Source of the DNA: Mycolicibacter minnesotensis
GTDB taxonomy: Bacteria; Actinomycetota; Actinomycetes; Mycobacteriales; Mycobacteriaceae
Direction of reading: 5' to 3'
Assembly: GCF_010731755.1 (NCBI RefSeq)
Contig: NZ_AP022589.1
Coordinates: 3,286,001-3,350,000, forward strand
DNA: 64,000 bases
The position numbers and the translations under genes are program-made. The notes beneath the pieces are model-generated. The model was not told the origin of the DNA, ran no database searches, and saw only the letters and a list, made by a program, of their open reading frames with translations. Numbering within the stretch: the stretch's first letter is position 1; the number at the start of each line of letters is the position of its first letter. Positions 46,447 through 57,062 of this stretch are shown piece after piece.

Positions 46447-48122
46447 CGAAGATCGTCTTCTTCGGCACGCACCGCCCACTGTGCGAAACGTTCACCGGCG
46501 CTGCGCTGTGCGATGAAGTTGCGGATCACCCGGTCGATGTAGTCGCCGAGTTCATCGTTGTAGACCTTGTGCTGGCGCAGTTTGCGCCCGAATCCGCTGT
46601 CGGCGCCCAGGCTGCCGCCGAGGTGCACCTGGAAACCGGGAACAGAGTTGCCCTCGCCGTCGTCGATCATCTGGCCCTTGAACCCGATGTCGGCCACCTG
46701 AATCCGGGCGCACGAGTTCGGGCAACCGTTGATGTTCACCGTGACCGGCACGTCCAGCAGCTCATTGAGATCGGCCAGGCGGCTCTCCAGTTCCGGAACC
46801 AGGCTTTGTGCTCGTACGCGGGTCTCGACGAACGACAGCTTGCAGAACTCCAGCCCCGTGCAGGCCATCAGGTTGCGGCGCCACTGCGACGGGTTTGCCG
46901 GCAGGCCCAGCGCGTCCAGTCCGGCCAGCAGGCCGTCGAGCTTCTCGTCGGACACGTCGAGGATGATCAACTTCTGGTGCGTGGTGAACCGCGCCCGGTC
47001 CGTGCCGGCCTGTTCCATCAGCTCGGCGACCTTGACCAGGGTCTGGCCACTGACCCGTCCGGAAATCGGGGCAACTCCCACCGCGTTGAGGCCGTTGCGG
47101 GTGCGCTGGACACCGACGTGGTCGATCGGGGCGGTGGGCTTCTCCGGTGCCGGTCCATCGATCAGCGGCCGCTTGAGGTATTCGGTTTCGAGAACTTCCC
47201 TGAATTTTTCGGGCCCCCAGTCCTTCACCAGGAACTTCAGCCGGGCCTTGGAACGCAGGCGGCGGTAGCCGTAGTCGCGGTACAAGCTGGTGACGGCTTC
47301 CCAGACATCCGGTACCTCGGCCAGCGGCACCCAGGCGCCGAGCCGCTGTGCCAGCATCGGGTTGGTCGACAGGCCGCCGCCGACCCACAAGTCCAGGCCG
47401 GGGCCGTGTTCGGGGTGATTGACCCCGATGAAGGAGATGTCGTTCACCTCGTGGGCGACATCCTGCAGGCCGGAGACGGCGGTCTTGAACTTGCGGGGGA
47501 GGTTGGCGAACTCGGGGTTGCCGATGTAGCGCCGAATGATTTCGTCGAGCGCAGACGTGGGATCGAGCACCTCGTCGAGCGATTCACCGGCCACCGGGGA
47601 ACCCAGCATGGCGCGCGGGCAGTCGCCGCAGGCTTCGATGGTCTGCAGGCCCACGGCGGCCAGCCGGTCCCAGATCTCGGGTACCTTCTCGATCTCGATC
47701 CAGTGGTACTGCACGTTCTGGCGGTCGGAGATGTCGGCGGTGTTGCGGGCGAAGTCGACGGAGATCTGACCCAGCGTTCGCATCGCGGCGGCCGACAGTG
47801 CCTTGCCGTCGCAGCGCACCCGCATCATGAAGTACTTCGCCTCGAGCAAGTCGGCGTTCTCGTCGCCGGTGAAGGTGCCGTCATACCCCTGCTCGCGCTG
47901 GGTGTAGAGGCCCATCCAGCGGAAACGCCCGCGCAGGTCGTCCTTGGTAATGGAGTCGAAGCCCTGCTTGGAGTACACATCGAGGATCCGGGCCTGCACG
48001 TTCAGCGCCGGGTCTTCCTGCTTGAACTGCTCGTTGGGGTTGACCGGTTCGGTCTCGCCGAGCGCCCACTGGGCCTCGCTGCGCTTGGGCCTGCTCGGCG
48101 GGGCAGTCGGAGTGGCGGTCAT
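46443..48122 (-). CDS. sirA: Ferredoxin-dependent sulfite reductase
   Basis: A 559-residue sirohaem and [4Fe-4S] enzyme reducing sulfite to sulfide. The cluster ligands are in CTGLEFCKL and CPNSCARIQ. The tyrosine and cysteine that form the Tyr-Cys crosslink of the mycobacterial enzyme are present in NVQYHWIEIEKVP and ACGDCPRAM. First gene of sirA-cysH-che1. AAGGAG lies 5 bp upstream of the ATG but can pair with an upstream CTCCTT, and a cysteine-rich leaderless ORF precedes it. Sometimes annotated nirA; matches Rv2391. Confidence 0.95.
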   Translation of the reverse strand: MTATPTAPPSRPKRSEAQWALGETEPVNPNEQFKQEDPALNVQARILDVYSKQGFDSITKDDLRGRFRWMGLYTQREQGYDGTFTGDENADLLEAKYFMMRVRCDGKALSAAAMRTLGQISVDFARNTADISDRQNVQYHWIEIEKVPEIWDRLAAVGLQTIEACGDCPRAMLGSPVAGESLDEVLDPTSALDEIIRRYIGNPEFANLPRKFKTAVSGLQDVAHEVNDISFIGVNHPEHGPGLDLWVGGGLSTNPMLAQRLGAWVPLAEVPDVWEAVTSLYRDYGYRRLRSKARLKFLVKDWGPEKFREVLETEYLKRPLIDGPAPEKPTAPIDHVGVQRTRNGLNAVGVAPISGRVSGQTLVKVAELMEQAGTDRARFTTHQKLIILDVSDEKLDGLLAGLDALGLPANPSQWRRNLMACTGLEFCKLSFVETRVRAQSLVPELESRLADLNELLDVPVTVNINGCPNSCARIQVADIGFKGQMIDDGEGNSVPGFQVHLGGSLGADSGFGRKLRQHKVYNDELGDYIDRVIRNFIAQRSAGERFAQWAVRAEEDDLR

Positions 48123-48127
48123 CGATT

Positions 48128-48145
48128 CTCCTTCGAAACAAGGAG
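48128..48145 (-). promoter_or_regulatory. Ribosome-binding-site-sequestering hairpin before sirA
   Basis: On the transcript, CTCCTT pairs with AAGGAG (the sirA Shine-Dalgarno) across GTTTCG. An alternative 7-bp stem, AGCTGGC (48202-48208) with GCCAGCT (48144-48150), overlaps the CTCCTT arm, so the two cannot form together. This gives a plausible on/off switch. Confidence 0.65.
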
Positions 48146-48237
48146 CTGGCGTGATGGAACGCGATCCACCGGCAACTGTCTCCGGCGGCGCAGATCCGGC
48201 GGCCAGCTGGAAAGTTCAGGTGGGCGGTTCTACGACA

Positions 48238-48333
48238 TCAAGACAGACAGCGACAGCTGCATACACGCTTGAGATCGATATGCCGCCGAGCCACCAAGGC
48301 AACCCCGGATGCGGTGCAGTAGGCGGCGGTCAC
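48238..48333 (-). CDS. Leaderless short ORF with three Cys codons near its end (cysteine attenuator peptide)
   Basis: A 31-residue ORF from a GTG (48333), starting MTAAYCTASG and ending KRVCSCRCLS, with three cysteine codons in five near the stop. The GTG lies 7 nt after a CATAAT -10 and has no ribosome-binding site, so it should be translated from a leaderless transcript. It is 115 bp upstream of sirA. Position, end composition and the downstream hairpin match the cysteine-responsive attenuator ORFs known from mycobacterial sulfur operons, and the same layout precedes subI at 38511. Confidence 0.75.
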   Translation of the reverse strand: MTAAYCTASGVALVARRHIDLKRVCSCRCLS

Positions 48334-48340
48334 AGTGGCG

Positions 48341-48346
48341 ATTATG
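48341..48346 (-). promoter_or_regulatory. -10 element of sirA operon leaderless transcript
   Basis: CATAAT on the minus strand, 7 nt before the GTG at 48333. Confidence 0.65.
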
Positions 48347-48506
48347 CCATGGATGCCGAAAATCTTCCTTACCGGCGCAAAGTTGTGATCAGCGTGAGCA
48401 AAACTCATTCTCGGGCACGACATCGACGAGGTCGGGCCGGGGGAACGGCTCGGGGGCGGTGTGCCCCGCCGTAGACCGACAGTCGATCGGAAGGCGGGTG
48501 GGACGG

Positions 48507-49046
48507 GTGAGTGTCGACTTCGGATGGGAACCGGCGTGGGATCCGGTGCCGGTGGCAGACCCGCCACCGCGAACGAGCGGCCTGGCTCGGCTGCGGCGCG
48601 GGCTGGCCGTCGCTACGTTGGCTGCCACCGCGTGCTGTGGGGGATGGCTGGCCGTGCAGCACTACCAGACCCACCTCGCCGGCGCACAGGCTCTGGAGGC
48701 CGCCGAGACGTATATGTTGCGGCTCAGCGATATCGATGCCGACAACATCGATCGCAGCTTCGCCGATATCGCCGAAGGGTCCACCGGTGAACTCGCGGCG
48801 CGGCACACCCGCGCCGGGGTGCGGCTCCGTCAGGAGCTGATCGACAACAAGGTCATGGCCCGGGGAAGCATCGCCGAGGCGGTGCTGAAGTCCGCCGACC
48901 GCAACCATGCGGTGGTGGTGTTGTTGGTGGACCAGGCGGTGCGCAACTCCGACAACCCCGAACCTGTGATCGACCACAGCCGGATCCGGATGACGATGGA
49001 CAGGGTCGACGGCCACTGGCTGGCCAGCAAGGTGGAACTCGTATGA
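48507..49046 (+). CDS. Mce-associated-like single-pass membrane protein
   Basis: A 179-residue protein: Pro-rich cytosolic N-terminus, one TM helix (GLAVATLAATACCGGWLAV, about residues 31-49), then an extracytoplasmic alpha+beta domain of the type found in Mce-associated and related proteins (RHTRAGVRLRQELIDNKVMARG, DGHWLASKVELV). Matches the Rv2390c position upstream of rpfD and is coupled to the Rpf gene by ATGA. Function unknown; no mce operon is in the window. The GTG start is the best fit; it lies 160 bp from the divergent sirA promoter. Confidence 0.7.
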   Translation: MSVDFGWEPAWDPVPVADPPPRTSGLARLRRGLAVATLAATACCGGWLAVQHYQTHLAGAQALEAAETYMLRLSDIDADNIDRSFADIAEGSTGELAARHTRAGVRLRQELIDNKVMARGSIAEAVLKSADRNHAVVVLLVDQAVRNSDNPEPVIDHSRIRMTMDRVDGHWLASKVELV

Positions 49047-49438
49047 GGAAGTTCACAGTGCTGGCGACCGGGGCCCTGCTGGTGGGCGCGGCCGAGTGGG
49101 CCGGTGCGGCCCACGCCGAACCCATCGACTGGGAGGCGATCGCGGTCTGCGAGTCCGGGGCGAACTGGTCGGCCGATACCGGCGACGGCGGCTATGGCGG
49201 ATTGGGGATCAGCGCCACGGACTGGGAAGCCAACGGCGGGATCGGTCTGCCCTCCCAGGCGACGGCGCAGCAGCAGATCGCCGTCGCCAAACGCATCATG
49301 GCGAACCGGGGCCCCGGGGCGTGGCCGGGATGTGTGTCGGGGGGCGGTGCCGCCGGGACCGCGCCGGTGGGTTCTCTGACGCACTATGTGGCTGCCCTGG
49401 AGCAGGCCGCTCAGCGGACCGGCGCGGCCTCGGACTGA
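49043..49438 (+). CDS. rpfD: Resuscitation-promoting factor (RpfD-type)
   Basis: A 131-residue secreted protein with a signal peptide cleaved near AHAEP (residues 25-27) and a single Rpf transglycosylase-like domain. The catalytic glutamate is Glu37 in AVCESGANW, and the domain cysteines Cys36 and the one in WPGCVSGG would form the conserved disulfide. Rpfs cleave peptidoglycan and wake dormant cells. The LGI.ATDW segment is the family substrate groove. Shorter than M. tuberculosis RpfD, with a brief tail. Matches the Rv2389c position. Confidence 0.9.
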   Translation: MRKFTVLATGALLVGAAEWAGAAHAEPIDWEAIAVCESGANWSADTGDGGYGGLGISATDWEANGGIGLPSQATAQQQIAVAKRIMANRGPGAWPGCVSGGGAAGTAPVGSLTHYVAALEQAAQRTGAASD

Positions 49439-49488
49439 GGCGCCCGACGCGCGGCGGGGTGTGGGGGGCCGTGGGATGATCAGGCCCT

Positions 49489-50670
49489 ATGACACCGACC
49501 CCGACTGCCGTAGCGCTGCCCGAGGTGGCGCAGGCCCGGCGCGGCCAGGACGGCCCCTTCGGGGTGTATGTGCACGTGCCGTTCTGCTTTACCCGGTGCG
49601 GCTACTGCGACTTCAACACATACACGCCGGCGGAGCTGGGCGGCGCGAACCCGGATGCCTGGGTGGCGGCGCTTGCCACCGAGCTGGAGTTGGCTGCGGC
49701 ACGCCTGGGCGGTCGGCGCGCCGACACCGTGTTCGTCGGGGGCGGTACGCCGTCTCTGTTGGGTGGGCAGCGCCTGGCGCGCGTCCTGAGCCATGTCCGC
49801 GAGCACTTCGGATTGGCCGATGGTGCCGAGGTGACCACCGAGGCCAACCCGGAGTCGACGTCGCCGGAGTTCTTCGAGGCGATCCGTGCCGCCGGATACA
49901 CCCGGGTGTCGCTGGGCATGCAGTCCGTGTCGCCGTTCGTGCTGGGAACTCTGGACCGCATTCACTCACCGGGCCGGCCGGTGGCCGCCGCACGGGAGGT
50001 GCGCGCCGCGGGCTTTGAGCATCTCAACATCGACTTGATTTACGGCACCCCTGGTGAGACCGACGATGATCTGCTGCGCTCGGTGGACGCCGCCTTGGAG
50101 GCGGGCGCGGATCACGTGTCGGCATACAGCCTGATAGTCGAGGACGGCACCGCCCTGGCCCGCCGGGTGCGGAGCGGCGAGCTGCCCGCTCCCGAGCCCG
50201 ATGTGGCGGCGCATCGCTACGAGCTGGTCGACGCCCGGCTGCGGGGCGCGGGGATGGACTGGTACGAGGTGTCCAACTGGAGCCGTCCCGGCGCGGCCTG
50301 CCGGCACAACCTGGGCTACTGGGGTGGTGGCCAGTGGTGGGGTGCGGGTCCGGGCGCGCACAGCTTTGACGGGGCGTTGCGCTGGTGGAACGTCAAGCAT
50401 CCCAACACCTATGCGCAGCTGCTGGATCAGCGCGCATTGCCGGTTGCGGGCTTCGAGCAGCTCTCGGCCGCCGACCGGCACACCGAAGAGGTGATGCTGG
50501 CGCTGCGGATGCGCGACGGGCTGGCGCTGTCGGTGTTGGATGCCGGCGAGCGCGAGCGCGCCGCCACCGCGGTCAGCGACGGCCTGCTGGATACCGACGG
50601 TCAGCGGTTGGTGCTGACCGACCGGGGTCGGCTGCTGGCCGACGCGGTGGTGCGTTCGCTGCTGGGCTAG
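49489..50670 (+). CDS. hemW: HemW-like radical SAM protein (annotated HemN in mycobacteria)
   Basis: A 393-residue radical SAM protein with the cluster motif CFTRCGYC in VHVPFCFTRCGYCDFNTY, the GGGTPSLL SAM-binding segment and a C-terminal HemN_C domain. By sequence it is closer to the haem chaperone HemW than to the coproporphyrinogen dehydrogenase HemN, which carries an extended N-terminus not seen here. Matches Rv2388c. 50 bp after rpfD, possibly with its own promoter. Confidence 0.85.
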   Translation: MTPTPTAVALPEVAQARRGQDGPFGVYVHVPFCFTRCGYCDFNTYTPAELGGANPDAWVAALATELELAAARLGGRRADTVFVGGGTPSLLGGQRLARVLSHVREHFGLADGAEVTTEANPESTSPEFFEAIRAAGYTRVSLGMQSVSPFVLGTLDRIHSPGRPVAAAREVRAAGFEHLNIDLIYGTPGETDDDLLRSVDAALEAGADHVSAYSLIVEDGTALARRVRSGELPAPEPDVAAHRYELVDARLRGAGMDWYEVSNWSRPGAACRHNLGYWGGGQWWGAGPGAHSFDGALRWWNVKHPNTYAQLLDQRALPVAGFEQLSAADRHTEEVMLALRMRDGLALSVLDAGERERAATAVSDGLLDTDGQRLVLTDRGRLLADAVVRSLLG

Positions 50671-50687
50671 CGGGCGCCGCCCTGTGA

Positions 50688-50987
50688 TCAGCCGCTGAAC
50701 CACCCGCGGTTGCTGTCCCAGCTGCCGCAGATGCCGTTGAAGCAGCCATGGCCGAAGCCGCCCTGGCCGGGAATGAAACCGCCACATCCCTGCCAGTCGA
50801 CGTCGTGGCCGCAACCGCTTCCGCCGCCGTTTCCGTCGGGTCCGCCGGAGCCATGCGGTTCAGCGAGCACAGTGTGACTGGCACCCCCTGACCCGGTCAT
50901 CAGCATCACGCCAGTCGGGGCGAGCGCGATCGCCGCGGCGGCTGTTGCCACAAACATCGATCCCACGATCTTGCGAATACTTAGCAT
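50688..50987 (-). CDS. Small secreted Gly/Cys-rich protein
   Basis: A 99-residue exported protein. The signal peptide MLSIRKIVGSMFVATAAA is followed by hydrophobic residues to about 40. The mature part is glycine-rich with four cysteines (GCGHD, GCGG, GHGCFNGIC) and tryptophans near the end, suggesting a small disulfide-stabilised or metal-binding protein. The ATG at 50987 removes a non-signal leader. Convergent with hemW and divergent from mbtI (197 bp between starts). No family recognised. Confidence 0.6.
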   Translation of the reverse strand: MLSIRKIVGSMFVATAAAAIALAPTGVMLMTGSGGASHTVLAEPHGSGGPDGNGGGSGCGHDVDWQGCGGFIPGQGGFGHGCFNGICGSWDSNRGWFSG

Positions 50988-51158
50988 GACTCCATAGTCC
51001 GCGCGGACCGCGTCCTTGCCAACCGTTGTGTGAGGACCGATACCGGATCGTGAACGCCGGTAAGGCATTACTTCACATCTCGGCGGTGGCCGGCGTCACC
51101 GCCTGCCTGAAGCCGCGGTCCGGTGGCCGGGCGCAGGGGGCGAGACGCCCATCACCGG

Positions 51159-52530
<1,372 letters not shown>

Positions 52531-52558
52531 ACCCCGTGGGCCCCGGCCGCGGGACACG

Positions 52559-52872
<314 letters not shown>

Positions 52873-52890
52873 GCCAGCCCTCGGCTCGTG

Positions 52891-53790
52891 TCAGTGCAGC
52901 AGTGACTCGGCGAGCAAGCCGCTGACCATGGACTCGATGGTCGACTCGATGGACCCGGCCAGGGTGGCGGTGACTGAGGCGACGGCCTGCGTGCGGAATC
53001 GCACCAGCATCCCGATCAGCTCGGCGATCTCGGTGTCGGGCGGCAGTGGTGCCCCGGGTTGCAGGCGGGTCAGCACGTGTTCGGCGCCGGCTCGCACCAG
53101 CATCTGGCTGATCGCGTCGATATGCGGCAGGGTCTGCTCGTAGAGGTCGATGAGCTTGTCGATCCCGATGCCGTAGCCGCGGACTTCGTTGAAGGCATCG
53201 ATGAGCTTGGGCCGGGTGATGGTGGCCAGCGAGCCGTCGGCGCCGTTGAGGCGGATCACGCCGAGCTGCACCAATCTCTGCATCGCCGGGGCGTCGCCGA
53301 TGCGTCGCTCGGCCTCCGCCCGTGCCACCGTCTCGGGTCGCTCGGTGGTCCAGGTTCCGGCGATCGCGCTTTCCAGACCCAGGATGTCGCCGAGATCCTT
53401 GCCCTGCTCCCAGGCGCCGATCATCTCTTTGACGTGGGCGATGGTGTAGCCGCGGTCAAGCATCGAGGTGATCAGTCGCAGCCGGGTCAGGTGCGTGTCG
53501 TTGTACAGCGCAATCCGCCCGACCCGCCGAGGCGGGGGCAGCAGGTCTCGGTCCCGGTACACCCGGACGTTGCGGGCCGTGGTGCCGCCCAGCCTGGCCA
53601 GATCGTCGATGCGGTATTCCCGGGAGGCGGTGGTGCCCCCCGGGTGGCGCACGACGATCTCAAAGAGCTGGGTGACCGCGGCCTCGACCACCTCGCGGGA
53701 CTCGCGCCGCACCCGGCGGGGGAGCCGTCGCAGGTTCGCCAGCACACCGGCGATGGAGTCCGGCTTGGCGGGCCGATCGGGTGTGCTCAT
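52891..53790 (-). CDS. MerR-family transcriptional regulator
   Basis: A 299-residue regulator with a MerR winged-helix domain at about 59-125 (YRIDDLARLGGTTARNVRVYRDRDLLPPPRR), preceded by an unusual basic N-terminal extension of about 58 residues and followed by a long helical effector domain without the Cys cluster of metal-sensing MerRs. Last gene of the SDR-diiron-monooxygenase operon; its ATG overlaps the monooxygenase stop. It probably controls that operon, responding to an organic ligand (inference). Confidence 0.82.
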   Translation of the reverse strand: MSTPDRPAKPDSIAGVLANLRRLPRRVRRESREVVEAAVTQLFEIVVRHPGGTTASREYRIDDLARLGGTTARNVRVYRDRDLLPPPRRVGRIALYNDTHLTRLRLITSMLDRGYTIAHVKEMIGAWEQGKDLGDILGLESAIAGTWTTERPETVARAEAERRIGDAPAMQRLVQLGVIRLNGADGSLATITRPKLIDAFNEVRGYGIGIDKLIDLYEQTLPHIDAISQMLVRAGAEHVLTRLQPGAPLPPDTEIAELIGMLVRFRTQAVASVTATLAGSIESTIESMVSGLLAESLLH

Positions 53791-55271
53791 GCCACCGCGT
53801 GGTAATCGGAGAGTCGGAAACTGCGCATCTGCCGAAGATACTGCGTTGCGAACCCCGGGTACATCGAGGCGTTGAAACCGTCCTCGGTCAGATACCAGTT
53901 GCGGCACCCCGACATCCAGGTCGTTTTGCCCAGTCGCCGCTGGATCTGCTCGTTGTGACGGCGTTGCACCTCGTCGCGCACATCCAGATAGCGCAGGCCG
54001 CCGCCGCGGATGGCGCCCACGGCGCGCACCACATAATCGATCTGCCCCTCGACATAGACCAGCAGGGAATTGTGCCCGGGACCGGAGTTCGGGCCGGTCA
54101 TGAAGAACAGATTCGGATAGCCATGGGCCTGAATGCTTTTGAACGCCTGACCGCCGCCGCGCCAGTCCGCGGCCAATGACCTGCCGCCCAGCCCGGTGAC
54201 GGGAAAAGGCGGGCCGGTCAGGTGCACGTCGTAGCCGGTCGCGAAGACGATGGCGTCCAGCTGGTGTTCTACGCCGTCGCTGGTGCGGATGCCGTGGGGA
54301 CTGATCGTGGCGATCGGCCAGGAGATCAGCTTGCAGTTGTCGCGCTGCAGTGCGGGGTAGTAGTCACTGGAGATCAGCATGCGTTTGCAGCCCGGGGTGA
54401 AGTCCGGGGTGAGCTGGCGGCGCAGCCACGGGTCCTTGACCGCCGCACGCAGGTGCGCTTTGCCCAGTTGCGCCACCAGCCCACTGAGCGGGGTGTTCCA
54501 CACCAACGCGGTGGCGCTGGCCTCATGTCCCCAGAACAGGGCCTGGCGGGCTAGCTGCTGGGCGGCGGGGACCTTGGCGAACAACTCCTGGACGCCTGCC
54601 GGCAGGGTCACGTCCAGGCGCGGGATCACCCATCCGGGCGTGCGCTGAAAGACCTTGACGAATCCGGCCCGCTCGACCAACTCCGGGATGATCTGCACTG
54701 CGCTGGCGCCGGTTCCGATGACCGCGACCTTCTTGTCGGTGAAGTCGTAGTCGTCGTCCCAGCGGGCGCTGTGGATCTTGTGACCGCCATAGCTGGCTAG
54801 GCCGCGGATGGCTGGGAAGCTGGAGTCGGGCAGCGGCCCGCCCGCCATCACCACCGTGCGAGCCCGAAACTTCTTGCGCCCGGCCGACACCGTCCACACG
54901 CCGGTGCCCTCGTCGAACGCCAGAGCTGTGACCTCGGTGCCGAATCGGATGTGACGGCGCAGGTCGAACCGGTCGACCATGTCCTCGATGTGGGCGCAGA
55001 TCTCGCCCGCCGACGGGTAGGCCCGCGACCAGCCGGGGTTGGCCACAAAGGAGAACGAGTACAGCAGCGAAGGTATGTCGCACGCCGCGCCGGGATAGCG
55101 GGTGTCGCGCCAGGTGCCGCCGACCCGGTCGCTGCGCTCCAGGATGACGATCTCGTCGTCGCCGTTGTCAGTACTGCCCGCTAGGCCGGCCTCGGCCAGC
55201 TTGATCGCCACGCCGATCCCGGTGAAACCGGCGCCCACGATCAGGGTCTGATAAACGTGCGCCCTCGCCAT
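53787..55271 (-). CDS. Flavin monooxygenase, Baeyer-Villiger type
   Basis: A 494-residue FAD/NADPH monooxygenase. It has the N-terminal FAD motif GAGFTG (residues 13-18), the Baeyer-Villiger-like fingerprint YGGHKIHSARWD, and the NADPH motif GTGASA in VAVIGTGASAVQIIPEL. Such enzymes oxygenate ketones to esters or oxidise N/S atoms. Starts 1 bp after the diiron gene stop and overlaps the MerR gene. Related monooxygenases appear in mycobacterial lipid and ketone catabolic operons, but this set is not the mymA operon. Confidence 0.87.
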   Translation of the reverse strand: MARAHVYQTLIVGAGFTGIGVAIKLAEAGLAGSTDNGDDEIVILERSDRVGGTWRDTRYPGAACDIPSLLYSFSFVANPGWSRAYPSAGEICAHIEDMVDRFDLRRHIRFGTEVTALAFDEGTGVWTVSAGRKKFRARTVVMAGGPLPDSSFPAIRGLASYGGHKIHSARWDDDYDFTDKKVAVIGTGASAVQIIPELVERAGFVKVFQRTPGWVIPRLDVTLPAGVQELFAKVPAAQQLARQALFWGHEASATALVWNTPLSGLVAQLGKAHLRAAVKDPWLRRQLTPDFTPGCKRMLISSDYYPALQRDNCKLISWPIATISPHGIRTSDGVEHQLDAIVFATGYDVHLTGPPFPVTGLGGRSLAADWRGGGQAFKSIQAHGYPNLFFMTGPNSGPGHNSLLVYVEGQIDYVVRAVGAIRGGGLRYLDVRDEVQRRHNEQIQRRLGKTTWMSGCRNWYLTEDGFNASMYPGFATQYLRQMRSFRLSDYHAVA

Positions 55272-55272
55272 G

Positions 55273-56193
55273 TCAGGCCGCCGGTTCGTGGGTGAGCTCC
55301 TTGAACCAGCTGGGGATGGGTTTGAGCAATCGCTTGGGATAGAAGCTGGACAGCCACACCGCGGGGTTGGCCAGCAGGTGGTAGGGGCTGTCGGGATTGG
55401 CCATCCAGCCTGAATAGCGTTTGACGATCTGATAGGCCGGTACCCGCCGGGTGTGTTCGCCGCGTTCACCGAACTGGGTGAAGCGCATCAGGGCCGCGTA
55501 GAGGCGCTGGGGATCCAACCCCATACCGATCACCTCATTGCGGACGCGGTTGAGCAGGGGGATCGAGATGAGTGCTCCGACGATCAGGGAGGGGGAGGCG
55601 ACGGTGCCGACGAATTCGATGGCCAGCCGGCGCGCATCGGCGTGGCCGATCATCTCGAGCACCTCGAAATCCACAGCGATGTGCCGGGATTCGTCGTTGT
55701 TGATCTTCTCGAAAACTTGGTGGCAGACCGGGTCGTCGACCTCGTCCAGCAGGAACTTGAGCAGCGCGCCGTCGAGTGCGACCTCCAGCATCGGGATCAC
55801 GGTGCCCAGAACGGACAGGGGCAAGTCGTCGGAGTAGTCGTCGAGCCATTGCATGGCCAGCCGGATGTTGACGTTGGGCTCGGGCATCTCGCCGTCGTCG
55901 AGCATGCCCCAGCGCTTCATCAGTGCCAGCTCGGCGTTGGCGTGGCGTTGTTCCTCGGCATGGAAGTAGCGGTAGATCTCGGCCAGTGTCGCGGTGGGCG
56001 CCTTGCGCGCCATGGCCGCGAAGCCGCGGGCGCCGATGTTCTCGATCCAGCACAGGTCGGCCATGAACTTCTTGAGCCGGGGTTTCATCTCGGGGCGGAT
56101 CAACTCGGCTCCCGGTGCGTCCCAGTCGATGTCGGCCAGCGCCCATTGCCGATCCTTGATCTTGGTGAGCATCACGTCCATATCGAGAGCCAT
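55273..56193 (-). CDS. Ferritin-like diiron protein
   Basis: A 306-residue helical protein with two carboxylate-histidine motifs suited to a dinuclear metal site: HAEEQRH near residues 78-84 and NDESRHIAVDFEV later, plus an early Glu in WIENIGARG. This is the pattern of ferritin-like oxygenases or metal-dependent hydrolases. The C-terminus (NPAVWLSSFYPKRLLKP) is hydrophobic and basic. GGAG lies upstream of the ATG. It sits between an SDR and a Baeyer-Villiger enzyme, suggesting one catabolic route; the reaction is unknown. Confidence 0.7.
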   Translation of the reverse strand: MALDMDVMLTKIKDRQWALADIDWDAPGAELIRPEMKPRLKKFMADLCWIENIGARGFAAMARKAPTATLAEIYRYFHAEEQRHANAELALMKRWGMLDDGEMPEPNVNIRLAMQWLDDYSDDLPLSVLGTVIPMLEVALDGALLKFLLDEVDDPVCHQVFEKINNDESRHIAVDFEVLEMIGHADARRLAIEFVGTVASPSLIVGALISIPLLNRVRNEVIGMGLDPQRLYAALMRFTQFGERGEHTRRVPAYQIVKRYSGWMANPDSPYHLLANPAVWLSSFYPKRLLKPIPSWFKELTHEPAA

Positions 56194-56204
56194 CGTGATC
56201 TCCT

Positions 56205-57062
56205 TTAGTCGGACCTGCCTGGCAATGCCGCGCTGGCACGGAATGCCAGCCCGATGGTTCGGGTGAACGTCTCCGGAGCGAAACGCTTGATGTTCCATCC
56301 GATCTTGGCGTCCAGCTGGGGCATGCAGTAGAGACCGCCGCGGTCGTGGGTGTCCAGGCAGTCGCGGGCGACCCGTTGTGCGGACAGTCCGGTCCAGCGC
56401 ATCAACGCTTTCGCGGCCTCGCTGGAGTGGGTGGCGATCCGGCCGGATTCGACGATGTTGGTCTTGACGAAGGTCGGGCACAGCACGGTGACGCCGATGC
56501 CGGTCCCCGACAGTTCGGCCGCCAAGGTCTCCGACAGTGACAGCACGCCGGCCTTGCTGACGTTGTAGGCCGCCATATCCGGTGCGGCGCCGAACGATGC
56601 GGCGGAGGCGACGTTGATGATGCCGCGCGGCTGATGTCCGGCGGATTCGCGCAGCAGCGGAGTGAAGACATGGCAGCCGTGGATCGGTCCCCACAGATTG
56701 ATGCCGAGCGTCCAGGACCAGTCCTCAAGGGGCATGGTTCCGATGGGTTGTCCGCCCGCGCCGACACCGGCGTTGTTGATCACCAGGGTGGGCGGGTGGC
56801 CGAACCAGGACTGCGCGGCGTGGGCCAGCGCGTGCACCTCGTCGATCGCCGAGACGTCACAGTGCACGGCGGTCGCGTGGCCGCCCGCGGCGGTGATGGC
56901 CTCGACGGTGCGCCTCGCGGCGTCATCGTCGATGTCGCTGCAGACCACGGCGCTGCCGCGGTGGGCCAATTCGAGGGCGAATGCGGCGCCGATTCCGCTT
57001 CCGGCGCCGGTGACGACGGCCGACGCGTTGTGGCTGCGTTGCGGCGAGCGGCCAAAGATCAT
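56205..57062 (-). CDS. Short-chain dehydrogenase/reductase
   Basis: A 285-residue classical SDR: TGAGSGIG (residues 18-25), NNAGVG, catalytic serine in NVASAAS, and YNVSK. First gene of the four-gene operon with the diiron protein, monooxygenase and MerR. It probably oxidises an alcohol to the ketone used by the monooxygenase, or the reverse (inference). The start has no clear ribosome-binding site. On the minus strand TTGACT occurs twice upstream, at 57070-57075 and 57093-57098. Confidence 0.83.
   Translation of the reverse strand: MIFGRSPQRSHNASAVVTGAGSGIGAAFALELAHRGSAVVCSDIDDDAARRTVEAITAAGGHATAVHCDVSAIDEVHALAHAAQSWFGHPPTLVINNAGVGAGGQPIGTMPLEDWSWTLGINLWGPIHGCHVFTPLLRESAGHQPRGIINVASAASFGAAPDMAAYNVSKAGVLSLSETLAAELSGTGIGVTVLCPTFVKTNIVESGRIATHSSEAAKALMRWTGLSAQRVARDCLDTHDRGGLYCMPQLDAKIGWNIKRFAPETFTRTIGLAFRASAALPGRSD

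Noticed and set aside
46326..48272. Plus-strand 648-codon frame opposite sirA
   Set aside because: Fully antisense to sirA and cysH, which carry all catalytic motifs; the frame has no recognisable domain.
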